DNA of 61,794 nucleotides, taken from Thalassobacillus cyri (lineage in GTDB: Bacteria > Bacillota > Bacilli > Bacillales > Halobacillaceae). A model generated the notes under the pieces. The model saw only the letters and a list, made by a program, of their open reading frames with translations. It ran no database searches and had not been told where the DNA came from. Position numbers and translations under genes: made by a program. The stretch is from contig NZ_FNQR01000024.1 of assembly GCF_900107755.1 (NCBI RefSeq), positions 1 through 61,794 on the forward strand, written 5' to 3'. Positions 1 to 7,206 of the stretch are shown in pieces. Position 1 is the stretch's first letter, and every line of letters begins with the position of its first letter.

Positions 1-46
1 AAAACTAAACCGCCTGACTCCTGTCGAATACAGAAATCAGGCGGTT
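1..46 (-). terminator. Hairpin, probable minus-strand terminator at the window edge
   Basis: Perfect 10-base arms (8-17 and 37-46) enclose a 19-base loop. Read on the minus strand the hairpin is followed by the T-rich tagtttt, so it could end a minus-strand transcript such as the one carrying the UPF0316 gene about 200 bases upstream. The T tail is short and the window ends here, so the call is tentative. Confidence 0.4.
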
Positions 47-254
47 GCATAACCCCGGTGTTTTTTCAATGTCTACAGTTTTGGGGCTTGACCAGCAGGC
101 GATATACCGCTATGGGGGCTTCGTTTGTATTTATTCCAGATATTCAAGTCCACTAGTGGTTAATAACTATCTGCTTTTGGTCAGGAAAATCAAATTTGCT
201 GCTAAATCACTGATGTTTTTGTGAAACCCTTTGGATTGTCTGGCCACCCTCTAT

Positions 255-791
255 TCAGGCGTTCGACTCCGCCTGTTCCTGACGTTTTTTCATTCGCTTG
301 GTCAAGAAGCCGCCTTTGAAGGTACGTGGTTCGTACGAAACGACAAAAGCTTTAGGATCCATGTGATCAATAATTTCCATAAACTCTTTTTCACGGTTTC
401 TTTTCGCCAATACATCCAGTCGATAACGGTGGTCTTCAATCCCTTCACCGACATAGGTGGTAACACCGAACCCGGATGCGCGCAGTGTTCGGACCAATTC
501 CTCGTTTCGATTCATTAAATTAACCTGGAAAGTGACATAGCCGATTTGCAGTTTGGTCTCCAGAAGACTCCCTAAGAAAAGCCCGATACCGAAACCGAAA
601 GCATACGCGACCATATTCCATATATTTGATAAATCACTAAATACCAGCCCTAAAGAAATAACATAAATAAACCCTTCAAAAATTCCAATGAAGGCAGCGA
701 CATTGCGAATTCCTTTAACGACTAAGATGGTGCGGATCGTTACAATTGGCACCAGTACTAACTGGGCAACAAAAATGATTAATGCTTCCAT
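255..791 (-). CDS. UPF0316 / DUF2179 membrane protein (YebE-like)
   Basis: A 178-residue protein of the UPF0316 family (B. subtilis YebE type); its function is unknown. Three hydrophobic segments fill roughly residues 3-22, 30-52 and 58-80. A soluble C-terminal DUF2179-like domain follows from about residue 95 (ends near a [12 protein letters not shown] motif). I chose the ATG at 791 rather than the upstream ATG at 830, because it has a ttggagtg ribosome site about ten bases before it and the family normally begins just before the first membrane helix. It stands alone and diverges from the glutamate symporter gene. The cellular role cannot be inferred from the neighbours. Confidence 0.85.
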   Translation of the reverse strand: MEALIIFVAQLVLVPIVTIRTILVVKGIRNVAAFIGIFEGFIYVISLGLVFSDLSNIWNMVAYAFGFGIGLFLGSLLETKLQIGYVTFQVNLMNRNEELVRTLRASGFGVTTYVGEGIEDHRYRLDVLAKRNREKEFMEIIDHMDPKAFVVSYEPRTFKGGFLTKRMKKRQEQAESNA

Positions 792-955
792 TCCAACAAC
801 ACTCCAATAACTAAGACTTTTTAAACTCAATTATAATACTTCATTACCTTTAAGACTATTAAGGAAACTTTAATTTAATGAAACAAATAGCATAAAGCCG
901 TTAAATTTGTGATAACTGAATGATGTTTTTTCACAATATACAGAATGTTTTCTAT

Positions 956-982
956 GTTTTAGAGATTAATAGAAGAGGGTAT
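956..982 (+). promoter_or_regulatory. Possible SigB-type promoter of the glutamate symporter gene
   Basis: GTTTTA at 956-961 and GGGTAT at 977-982 are separated by 15 bases, close to the SigB pattern GTTTAA-N12-15-GGGTAT known from Bacillus. It lies 38 bases before the gltS start codon. The -35 has one deviation, and the match rests on pattern alone. Confidence 0.4.
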
Positions 983-1019
983 ATTTCTGCAAGATTTATA
1001 AAGTAAAGGAGATATTCTT

Positions 1020-2417
1020 ATGTCACCAGATCAGATAGGTTTTGCATTGATTTATATATCCATCTTTTTATTATTAGGAAAATTGATACGTATCAAAATC
1101 GTGCTTTTTCAGAATTTATTCTTACCTTCATCCATCATTGGGGGATTCTTAGCACTTATTTTAGGCCCTCAAGTTTTAGGGAAGTTTTTTTCTGGTGATG
1201 ATTTCCTTGCAAATGGGGTAATGACAGAAGGGATTCTTCAGGTATGGGAAGCGTTACCTGGACTTATGATCAATATTGTTTTTGCAGCATTATTCCTTGG
1301 TGCTACCACACCTACACTAAAGAAAATATGGAATTATGGTGGGCCGCAGTTAGCTTTTGGCTGGGCGATTGGCTGGGGTCAGTATGTAATTGGTTTATTG
1401 GTCGTATTATTGATTTTAGTTCCGTTTTACGATATTCCCCCTATGGCAGGTGCTCTCATTGAAGTTGCTTTTGAAGGTGGCCATGGGACAGCTGCCGGTA
1501 TGGCAGGAACTTTTGAAGAGCTTGGTTTCCCGGAAGCCTTTGATCTGGCGATCGGCCTTGCGACGGTCGGTATCTTATCGGGGGTTATTTTCGGTATCAT
1601 TTTAATCAACTGGGGGATCCGCAGTGGTAAAACAAAACTTGTTAAAAGTGCAAAAGAATTTTCACGCTTGAAGAAACAAGGAATTATGGAATTCCAGAAC
1701 CGTGAGCCAGCAGCAAGTATGACGGTGCGTCCGGAATCGATCGAACCTTTGTCGTTCCACTTTGCAATCGTCTCTTTGGCTGTTTTAATCGGTTATGTAT
1801 TATTACAAGGGTTAATCTGGCTTGAAAGTGTGACTTGGGGCGCCTGGACAAACAGTGAAGTGATGACTTATGTTCCATTATTCCCTATCGCTATGATAGG
1901 TGGAATTCTATTGCAACTTATTTTTGATAAGACAGATCGTCATGAAGTGGTCGATCGCAGAATGATTGCACGTATTCAAGGTTTTGCGCTGGATGTCCTT
2001 ATTCTTACTGCAATAGCTTCTGTATCGATTGATGTGATCGGAGAATACCTTGTTCCATTCCTTGTACTGGCAGTTGCTGGTATCGCATGGAATATTGCCG
2101 GATTTCTGATTTTAGCTCCTCGTATTATTCCAAAGTACTGGTTTGAACGTGGAATCGGGGATTTTGGACAATCCATGGGGGTCACAGCAACCGGGCTATT
2201 ACTTATGAGAATTACAGATCCTGATAATGATTCACCGGCATTTGAAGCCTTTGGGTATAAACAGCTTGTATATGAGCCTTTACTCGGCGGCGGACTAGTG
2301 ACAGCACTGTCTGTACCGATAGTCGCTCAATTCGGAGCGGTTCCTATGCTCGTAGTCTCTGCAATTATGTCAACCATCGGTGTTCTTACCGGAATCTTCT
2401 ATTTTGGGAAAAAATAA
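1020..2417 (+). CDS. gltS: Sodium/glutamate symporter (GltS/ESS family)
   Basis: A 465-residue integral membrane protein resembling the glutamate:Na+ symporter (ESS) family, which imports glutamate with sodium. The N-terminal segment FLPSSIIGGFLALILGP and the later glycine-rich stretch around GGHGTAAGMAGTFEELGF are family hallmarks and occur in the two inverted halves. About ten or more hydrophobic segments are visible, with a charged cytoplasmic loop near residues 200-235. It is longer than the roughly 400-residue E. coli GltS, mainly through that loop. The start has an aaaggag site 8 bases upstream. Glutamate uptake would suit a halotolerant host that uses glutamate as a compatible solute, but that is inference. 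Some members of the family may have other substrates. Confidence 0.8.
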   Translation: MSPDQIGFALIYISIFLLLGKLIRIKIVLFQNLFLPSSIIGGFLALILGPQVLGKFFSGDDFLANGVMTEGILQVWEALPGLMINIVFAALFLGATTPTLKKIWNYGGPQLAFGWAIGWGQYVIGLLVVLLILVPFYDIPPMAGALIEVAFEGGHGTAAGMAGTFEELGFPEAFDLAIGLATVGILSGVIFGIILINWGIRSGKTKLVKSAKEFSRLKKQGIMEFQNREPAASMTVRPESIEPLSFHFAIVSLAVLIGYVLLQGLIWLESVTWGAWTNSEVMTYVPLFPIAMIGGILLQLIFDKTDRHEVVDRRMIARIQGFALDVLILTAIASVSIDVIGEYLVPFLVLAVAGIAWNIAGFLILAPRIIPKYWFERGIGDFGQSMGVTATGLLLMRITDPDNDSPAFEAFGYKQLVYEPLLGGGLVTALSVPIVAQFGAVPMLVVSAIMSTIGVLTGIFYFGKK

Positions 2418-2475
2418 AGGTGGTACTGATATAAAAGTGGCTAATGGTATGAAAATAAATATTTCCTGGGGAATA

Positions 2476-2504
2476 TTGTTGAATGGTGAAAATAATTGTA
2501 AAAT
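2476..2504 (+). promoter_or_regulatory. Candidate SigA promoter of the lytic transglycosylase gene
   Basis: TTGTTG at 2476 and TAAAAT at 2499 with a 17-base spacer, 36 bases before the start codon. Each hexamer has one or two deviations from consensus. Confidence 0.4.
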
Positions 2505-2539
2505 GTTAGTAACTAATAACGGAAGAAGCGGGTGGAGAG

Positions 2540-3160
2540 ATGGATATAAGAAGTATGCAGCAAGTAATACAGATGCAAGCGATGTCAGCAATGAACGGTA
2601 GAAGAAGTTCCATGGCGGACAGTTTGATGGATATGGCTTTCCAAAGTCTTTTGCAGGCAGCTATGTCAACAAATTCTGAACAAAAATCACCATCTGCTGA
2701 GCCGGTGAATACGGTTACTGCTTTCCCGGATCAGCCAAATCCTGCGACCTTTTCATTAAATACTTCATCTAAATCCCCCAGTACAGAAAGGGAATCTATT
2801 GACCAGTTGATTGAAAAGGCTTCAAAGACATTTGGAGTGGAAGAAAACTTGCTTCGTTCCGTCATCCAGCATGAATCAGGCTTTAATGCATCAGCGGTCA
2901 GTCATGTGGGGGCGCAAGGACTTATGCAGCTGATGCCGAATACCGCAAAAGCGCTTGGGGTCACGGATGCATTTGATCCGCAGCAAAATATTATGGGCGG
3001 AACTAAATATTTGAAACAAATGCTTGATCGCTATGAGGGAAATAATGAACTTGCTTTGGCCGCCTACAATGCGGGGCCGGGAAATGTAGATAAATATGGG
3101 GGTATACCACCTTTTAAAGAAACACAGAATTATGTACGCAAAGTTTTATCGAAGGTATGA
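2540..3160 (+). CDS. Lytic transglycosylase, SLT domain (YjbJ-like)
   Basis: A 206-residue protein with a C-terminal Slt/goose-type lytic transglycosylase domain (about residues 86-206), which cleaves peptidoglycan glycan strands leaving 1,6-anhydro ends. The catalytic glutamate is E112 in IQHESGF. The following GLMQLMP (128-134) and AYNAGPG (175-181) motifs are classic. The first 80 residues are polar, rich in Met, Ser and Pro, and carry no obvious signal peptide, as in B. subtilis YjbJ. The ggtggag site lies very close to the chosen ATG, but the N-terminus MDIRSMQQ matches this family's usual opening. It is a single gene ended by a strong hairpin. Confidence 0.85.
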   Translation: MDIRSMQQVIQMQAMSAMNGRRSSMADSLMDMAFQSLLQAAMSTNSEQKSPSAEPVNTVTAFPDQPNPATFSLNTSSKSPSTERESIDQLIEKASKTFGVEENLLRSVIQHESGFNASAVSHVGAQGLMQLMPNTAKALGVTDAFDPQQNIMGGTKYLKQMLDRYEGNNELALAAYNAGPGNVDKYGGIPPFKETQNYVRKVLSKV

Positions 3161-3205
3161 AAAAAGACCGCAGTGGAAAGATTCATCTCTCACTGCAGTC
3201 TTTTT
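3161..3205. terminator. Bidirectional intrinsic terminator
   Basis: A-rich left arm aaaaagaccgcagtg (3161-3175) pairs with cactgcagtcttttt (3191-3205) with one mismatch. Poly-A on one side and poly-T on the other let it serve both the transglycosylase gene and the convergent flavin reductase gene. Confidence 0.85.
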
Positions 3206-3207
3206 GA

Positions 3208-3759
3208 TCAGTCTTCAGATGGAAGATTCTTGCTCATTTCCATGTACTCTATAAAGACGTTTGCCAACACTTTCAAACGATTGATGACATCTTCGTCAAT
3301 CAATTCACCCTGAGTTGAAAAATGATTCGTATGGGTGTAGACGTAATTTGGTGTTACCAGGCAACGGAAATAGTTAAGAATAGGTTTCAATTGATTTTCG
3401 ATTACAAGGTGATGTTGAATTGTACCTCCATTAGCCACGATGGAAACCGGCTTATACCGCATTGCTCGTGGAGATAAGCCATCAAATAAGTTTTTAAGAG
3501 TCCCTGGGATCGATCCTTGGAAAATCGGAGTAGCTATAATATAAGCATCTGCTTCTTCGATTTGCTTTATCAGTTTTTGCATATCATCATTATACTGATC
3601 ATTCGGCCGACCATCGATGAATTGCATATCAAAATCTTCCAGGTTGATGATGTCTGTCTCATATTTATCAGATACTTCTTTAATGAATTTTTCTGTTTCT
3701 TCTAGAAGGGTTTTAGTCTTATTACCAACGATGGTGCCGTTGATTAATGCAATTCTCAT
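3208..3759 (-). CDS. NAD(P)H-dependent FMN reductase-like flavoprotein
   Basis: A 183-residue flavodoxin-fold protein of the NADPH-dependent FMN reductase family (PF03358), cytosolic, expected to bind FMN and reduce quinones, azo compounds or flavin with NAD(P)H. Visible features are the N-terminal beta strand MRIALINGT followed by the phosphate-binding loop, and the internal IIATPIFQGSIPGTLKNLFDGL segment typical of the family's FMN site. The usual PxYNxS motif appears as PIFQGS. It is a single gene, convergent with the transglycosylase and sharing its terminator. The substrate cannot be deduced. Confidence 0.8.
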   Translation of the reverse strand: MRIALINGTIVGNKTKTLLEETEKFIKEVSDKYETDIINLEDFDMQFIDGRPNDQYNDDMQKLIKQIEEADAYIIATPIFQGSIPGTLKNLFDGLSPRAMRYKPVSIVANGGTIQHHLVIENQLKPILNYFRCLVTPNYVYTHTNHFSTQGELIDEDVINRLKVLANVFIEYMEMSKNLPSED

Positions 3760-3937
3760 CCCTTTTCATCTCCTTTATCAGAAAGTGCCTGCCATTAGTT
3801 TAATGTTTTCTCAATCCATTGATAATGTTAAATCATTCGCTAGAAATTAGCAATTATCGACTCTGAGCGCATCGCATTTAAGATAAATTGAGTGAGAAAT
3901 TGGGAACATACCTATTATATGAGAAGGAGATGAATGT

Positions 3938-4222
3938 GTGAGGTTAAGCTTATGGAGACGTTTAAAGTTCATTTTTCAAGTTCGGAAATCACTTCCTTTT
4001 TTAAAGGATTTTTTTACCTCAGAGGAAGTCAAGCGCTCTCATAAAGGGTTATCGGTAGTATTATTCCTGACTTACTTGGTTTTTCCGTTTGATTTGATAC
4101 CGGACTTTATTATGGGGCTTGGAATTATAGATGATTTATCAGTACTTGCTTTCATACTGCAGCAACTAGTAAAAATGGCACCAGAGTCATTGAAGGATAA
4201 ATATGGGCTTAGAAGCGTTTGA
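3938..4222 (+). CDS. DUF1232 (YkvA-like) small membrane protein
   Basis: A 94-residue protein with the DUF1232 signature LVFPFDLIPDFIMGLGIIDDL (residues about 47-67), flanked by hydrophobic stretches. The family is common in Bacillaceae and has no assigned biochemical role. GTG at 3938 is chosen because an aaggag site lies 8 bases upstream. The following gene, ohr, starts 62 bases downstream with its own ribosome site, so co-transcription is possible but not required. Confidence 0.75.
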   Translation: MRLSLWRRLKFIFQVRKSLPFLKDFFTSEEVKRSHKGLSVVLFLTYLVFPFDLIPDFIMGLGIIDDLSVLAFILQQLVKMAPESLKDKYGLRSV

Positions 4223-4284
4223 AAGACTTGAAAAGAAGGAATAACAAATAATGCTCGAATAATAAGTAGAGGAGTGATAATAAG

Positions 4285-4704
4285 ATGAGTGATGTATTAT
4301 TTACTGCCCATGCTACCGCGAAAGGCGGGCGTGATGGACATGTGAAATCAGATGATGGAATGATCGACTTAAATGTGGTGATGCCTAATGAAGAAAAAGA
4401 TGAAAAAGGCACGAACCCAGAGCAGCTTTTTGCAGCTGCTTATGCCGCTTGCTATGATGGAGCTTTGAATCTTGTGGCAAGTAAAGAGAAGAAAGAGATA
4501 GAGTCAACATTAAAGGCTGATGTCAGTTTAATGAAAGACCCTGAAGATAATGGATTTAAAATAGGGGTTGTCTTGAATATAGAAATCAAAGGTGTAACTC
4601 AGGAAGAGGCGGAGTCATTAGCACAATCAGCCCACCAGGTTTGTCCATATTCTAAAGCTACCCGAGGAAATGTGGATGTGCAGTTAAAACCGAAAGCGGT
4701 ATAA
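4285..4704 (+). CDS. ohr: Organic hydroperoxide resistance protein (OsmC/Ohr family)
   Basis: A 139-residue thiol peroxidase that reduces organic hydroperoxides to alcohols in the cytosol, using lipoylated protein as reductant in characterised members. The two redox cysteines are C56 (in AYAACYDGAL) and C120 (in AHQVCPYS). The substrate-pocket arginine is R16 in GGRDGHV. Length and motifs are full Ohr type. It has its own gaggag site and ends in a strong terminator. No OhrR gene or obvious OhrR operator was recognised nearby, so regulation is unclear. Confidence 0.92.
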   Translation: MSDVLFTAHATAKGGRDGHVKSDDGMIDLNVVMPNEEKDEKGTNPEQLFAAAYAACYDGALNLVASKEKKEIESTLKADVSLMKDPEDNGFKIGVVLNIEIKGVTQEEAESLAQSAHQVCPYSKATRGNVDVQLKPKAV

Positions 4705-4715
4705 TTAAGGAAGGC

Positions 4716-4754
4716 AAGGTCTTGAGTCATTCTGTGACTTAAGACCTTCTTTAT
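4716..4754 (+). terminator. Intrinsic terminator of ohr
   Basis: Fourteen-base arms 4716-4729 and 4735-4748 (one G-U pair) with a 5-base loop, followed by the T-rich ctttatta. Confidence 0.85.
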
Positions 4755-4777
4755 TAAGTTCGCTCTGTAAAATCTCT

Positions 4778-5368
4778 TTACAGTTAAGCTCTCTTTTGCT
4801 GAAGACTCAGTTTCGAGAGAAACTGTTTCCGGTACGGTTGAGGTTCTCTGGAGATCCGGGAAATCACTCGCTTTCCATGGGAGTACGGTGAGCTTCCTCG
4901 GGCTGAAGCCCTGCGGGATCTCACCATGTACTTTAATCCCATAGGAGTCTCGCAATTTCCCGGACCTCCTTGCTTTTATAAGAGAAACGGAAACATCGGT
5001 AGGTAGAATCATTCAACCATAGTAACAGCTACAAAGAGGGCTTGTTTCCTGAATCATTGGGCCTTGTCATGCAGCGAATGTGGGAGATATCTTCTTACAA
5101 TGTAGGGTTCCTTCATCAAAAAAAACGGATAGGGTGGCGGGGAAACGGTGAGACTCCCGTGGGAGAAGGAGCTAGGCAAGACCCCGGAAGAGGAAGTCTG
5201 AGGAGGCTTGCCAGTTCCCCCACAGGAAAGGGCGAACCGTTTCCCAGCCTCCCTTCTCCCAATTAGGCGACGGACCCAAATTATCTCGAAATCAAGTCTT
5301 CGACTTTTCTGCCCAATTATTGAATAAGGCTTTTATGAAAAATAACTACAACGTTTAACTAAGAGCGT
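4778..5368. repeat. Dispersed intergenic repeat, family 1, copy A
   Basis: About 590 bases between ohr and the peptidase gene hold no credible gene. Parts are clearly homologous to 13106-13783 and 25061-25404. The left part begins ttacagttaagct, continues with a gactcagtttcgagag stretch, then a hairpin module with stem ggtgag/ctcacc (about 4886-4925). The right part carries the same module in inverted orientation with stem ggcaag/cttgcc (about 5174-5220), and ends with ttgaataag and acgtttaac. Short open frames here are shadows of the repeat. Similar sequences are, to my recollection, common in Bacillaceae intergenic regions. Confidence 0.8.
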
Positions 5369-5390
5369 TAGTTAATAGAGGTGATAAGAA

Positions 5391-6043
5391 ATGATACGTC
5401 TAGTGTTACTGAGTGAGTGGAAAAAATCTCTTCCAAGTGATCTAGAGCAGAGAATTATGACTCTGGTTGGTAAGGATAAACCCAAGTTAGGTTATATTCC
5501 ATCCCAAACAGATCCGGAACGTACATACTTTTACCCTGCAAAACAGCAGCTTGATCAAGTTGGTTTTGTTGATTATCTATATTTTGATGTTGACGAAGCG
5601 TTTGAAAAGAAGCTATTGGGGAATTTAGGTAACTGTGATGCAATATTTTTATCTGGTGGTAATACTTTTCATTTCTTAAGTAGATTAAGAGAACGGAACA
5701 TGCTTAGCTGGCTCCGTGACTATGCGAAAAATGGAGGGGTGTTGATCGGTGTAAGTGCGGGTGCCATGATTTTGACAGAAAACATTCTGGCAGCTGACTA
5801 TGTGGATGCCAAGTATGTAGCAGGTTCAACCTTACATCCATCCGAGTATGGAGGGGCAGCACTGGCTGGTTTTCACTTTTATCCGCATTGGCAGGGAGAT
5901 TCTCGGCAAATGGAAGCAGTAAAGGCATTAAAAGAAACAGGAAAAAAACCTATGCCTGCCCTGATGGGAGTGGAATTGTCCTGGAAGGGAATAAGCGTGA
6001 ACACTTCGGCCATGTGATTGAATTTAAAGGAGGGAACGAGTGA
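5391..6043 (+). pseudogene. Peptidase S51 / type 1 glutamine amidotransferase-like protein, frameshifted near the end
   Basis: The protein resembles peptidase E-like S51 serine peptidases (B. subtilis YgaJ type), which cleave Asp-containing dipeptides in the best-known member. The nucleophile serine sits in GVSAGAM (about residues 121-127) after the IFLSGGNTFHFL strand. A histidine-rich segment, FHFYPHW, follows. The zero frame ends at 6017 with about 24 residues unlike the family. A -1 shift at the seven-A run 5942-5948 restores TYACPDGSGIVLEGNKREHF and runs to TGA at 6041-6043, where it overlaps the next ATG. The A7 run is in the right phase for -1 slippage, so this is an indel, a sequencing error or programmed frameshifting. 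The start ATG has a gaggtgataag site. Confidence 0.7.
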
Positions 6044-6198
6044 TGGAAAGCATCATCGTCGTATTAGTAATATTGATATTACTTGTAGCGAGCATCAGCT
6101 GGATGGTTCGTTCCAAACGAAAAAGCACGGCACATGAGGTGGAGGCTGAGAAAGATATGGAAAAGGATCGTCATCAACAAAGACCGCCAATGCCTTAA
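6043..6198 (+). CDS. Small single-pass membrane protein, 51 aa
   Basis: ATG at 6043 overlaps the restored stop codon of the preceding peptidase frame (tgatg) and is preceded by aaaggaggg. The 51-residue product begins with MESIIVVLVILILL, a single N-terminal transmembrane helix, followed by a basic MVRSKRK boundary and a polar, charged tail ending in RPPMP. The tight overlap and strong ribosome site argue that it is translated with the upstream gene. I do not recognise a family. A tail-in anchor or a small membrane regulator would be possible roles, without evidence. Confidence 0.6.
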   Translation: MESIIVVLVILILLVASISWMVRSKRKSTAHEVEAEKDMEKDRHQQRPPMP

Positions 6199-6205
6199 CC
6201 GCAGG

Positions 6206-6235
6206 GAAGGAGACCAGCTTGAGCTGGTCTCCTTC
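6206..6235. terminator. Strong hairpin between convergent genes
   Basis: Perfect 14-base arms gaaggagaccagct (6206-6219) and agctggtctccttc (6222-6235), lying between two converging genes. There is no clear T run on either side, so termination efficiency is uncertain. Confidence 0.55.
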
Positions 6236-6247
6236 TGTCCCCCTATT

Positions 6248-6886
6248 TCAAATCAACAAGACCAGTAATTGTTTGGCGATAAACAGGGCAACGAGTAAGC
6301 AAATGATGGTGAGAATCATCAGAAAATGTTGAATATATTTTTTTAGAAAACTAGCAGTATGATCTGCTGTCTGCTGGAATGTTTCGTTCATTTGCGGCTG
6401 TTGCTTATTCCGGATCATATAGCCTATGATGATCACTAATACAATCGTTAAGGAGTTGAGTTGTCCTTCCTTAAAAAGTTGGTTCAATGCTTTATCGTAC
6501 AGTAAGTAGATGGGATCTTTTACGATTGGATAATAAGTGGCCGGGCTGATAGCAGGTACATTTTGGGAGTGAGGGGGAGAGGATGGAGTTTGCACGGAAT
6601 AAGCAGATTGATTAGATGATGTGTGGTTGGATGTGACAGCCCTATCTGTATTGATCTCACTTTCTTTGTCTATAGACTTGTCAACCTTTAAGGCGTTTGA
6701 TCCAGATGAGTCACCTTCGGACGTTTGTGGCGGTTCATCGCTTTTGGAAAGGGGGACGGGAGACTGGTCAGATGCTTGGACATCGGCGTTCAGGCTTTTG
6801 GAAGTTTGATCAGCGTGAGTAACCATTCCGCTTACAATCAGGCCTGTACCTAAAGAGACAGCAACGAGAAATGTTTTCATCGTCAT
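6248..6886 (-). CDS. Exported low-complexity membrane protein of unknown function
   Basis: A 212-residue protein I do not recognise. Residues 1-25 form a signal peptide (TFLVAVSLGTGLIVSGMVTHA). Then comes a Ser/Thr/Pro/Asp-rich linker to about residue 115, a short YYPIVKDPIYLLYDKALN segment, a hydrophobic stretch near 143-160 (LTIVLVIIIGYMI) and a C-terminal hydrophobic helix (about 187-212). It therefore appears to be secreted and anchored at its C-terminal half, with a disordered external stalk. A gggaggt site lies 7 bases before the ATG, and a good SigA promoter precedes it. It lies directly downstream of the peptide-signalling cassette on the same strand but has its own promoter. A regulatory link is only a hypothesis. 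Confidence 0.6.
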   Translation of the reverse strand: MTMKTFLVAVSLGTGLIVSGMVTHADQTSKSLNADVQASDQSPVPLSKSDEPPQTSEGDSSGSNALKVDKSIDKESEINTDRAVTSNHTSSNQSAYSVQTPSSPPHSQNVPAISPATYYPIVKDPIYLLYDKALNQLFKEGQLNSLTIVLVIIIGYMIRNKQQPQMNETFQQTADHTASFLKKYIQHFLMILTIICLLVALFIAKQLLVLLI

Positions 6887-6911
6887 TTCTAGACCTCCCT
6901 TTAATTGTTAT

Positions 6912-6940
6912 ACTATAAATATATCACAAAATTCTGACAA
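6912..6940 (-). promoter_or_regulatory. SigA-type promoter of the exported protein gene
   Basis: On the minus strand TTGTCA (6935-6940) and TATAGT (6912-6917) are separated by 17 bases, and the start codon follows 25 bases later at 6886. Confidence 0.65.
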
Positions 6941-7042
6941 TATTATTGGGAAAGAAGAGAAGGGAAGGTGTTGAAAAATAGCTGATTTTGGACGAGGTTG
7001 GGAAAATTATCAACATAGGAAGGAAGGGAGAGAAAGGGCAAG

Positions 7043-7068
7043 AGAAAAACCGTCTTGATTAAGACGGT
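7043..7068 (-). terminator. Intrinsic terminator of the regulator-peptide operon
   Basis: Minus-strand arms accgtctt and aagacggt (7049-7056 and 7061-7068) with a 4-base loop are followed by ttttt. It lies 16 bases beyond the stop of the propeptide gene. Confidence 0.85.
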
Positions 7069-7083
7069 AAGATTAAACATGAA

Positions 7084-7206
7084 TTAAACATTACCCATGG
7101 ACTTTACCTCGGGATAATCAGAATCATTTCCTGCCATGTCATGGGAGGCATACCCAGCTGTGGAGACTAAAAACAAGACACCTAATACCAAAAACAGCTT
7201 CTTCAT
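7084..7206 (-). CDS. Exported signalling propeptide (Phr/PapR/NprX-like), 40 aa
   Basis: The start codon overlaps the TGA of the upstream HTH-TPR regulator (ATGA). It is preceded, inside that gene's last codons, by an aaggagg site 7 bases away, so translation is coupled. The product starts MKKLFLVLGVLFLVSTAG, a typical Sec signal peptide with likely cleavage after YA near residue 20. The remaining 20 residues are polar (SHDMAGND, then YPEVKSMGNV at the C-terminus). This architecture matches propeptides of RRNPP systems: export, further processing, re-import by an oligopeptide permease, and binding to the TPR domain of the neighbour. The mature peptide is unknown; the last five to eight residues are the likeliest by analogy with PapR and NprX. 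A terminator follows at once. Confidence 0.8.
   Translation of the reverse strand: MKKLFLVLGVLFLVSTAGYASHDMAGNDSDYPEVKSMGNV

Noticed and set aside
4599-5266. Open frames in repeat copy A (4599-5012 minus, 5042-5266 plus)
   Set aside because: They follow the hairpin modules, are not preserved in the other copies, and lack ribosome sites.
5391-6017. The zero-frame peptidase as a normal full-length protein
   Set aside because: Its last 24 residues do not fit the family, whereas the -1 frame does and links to the next gene.
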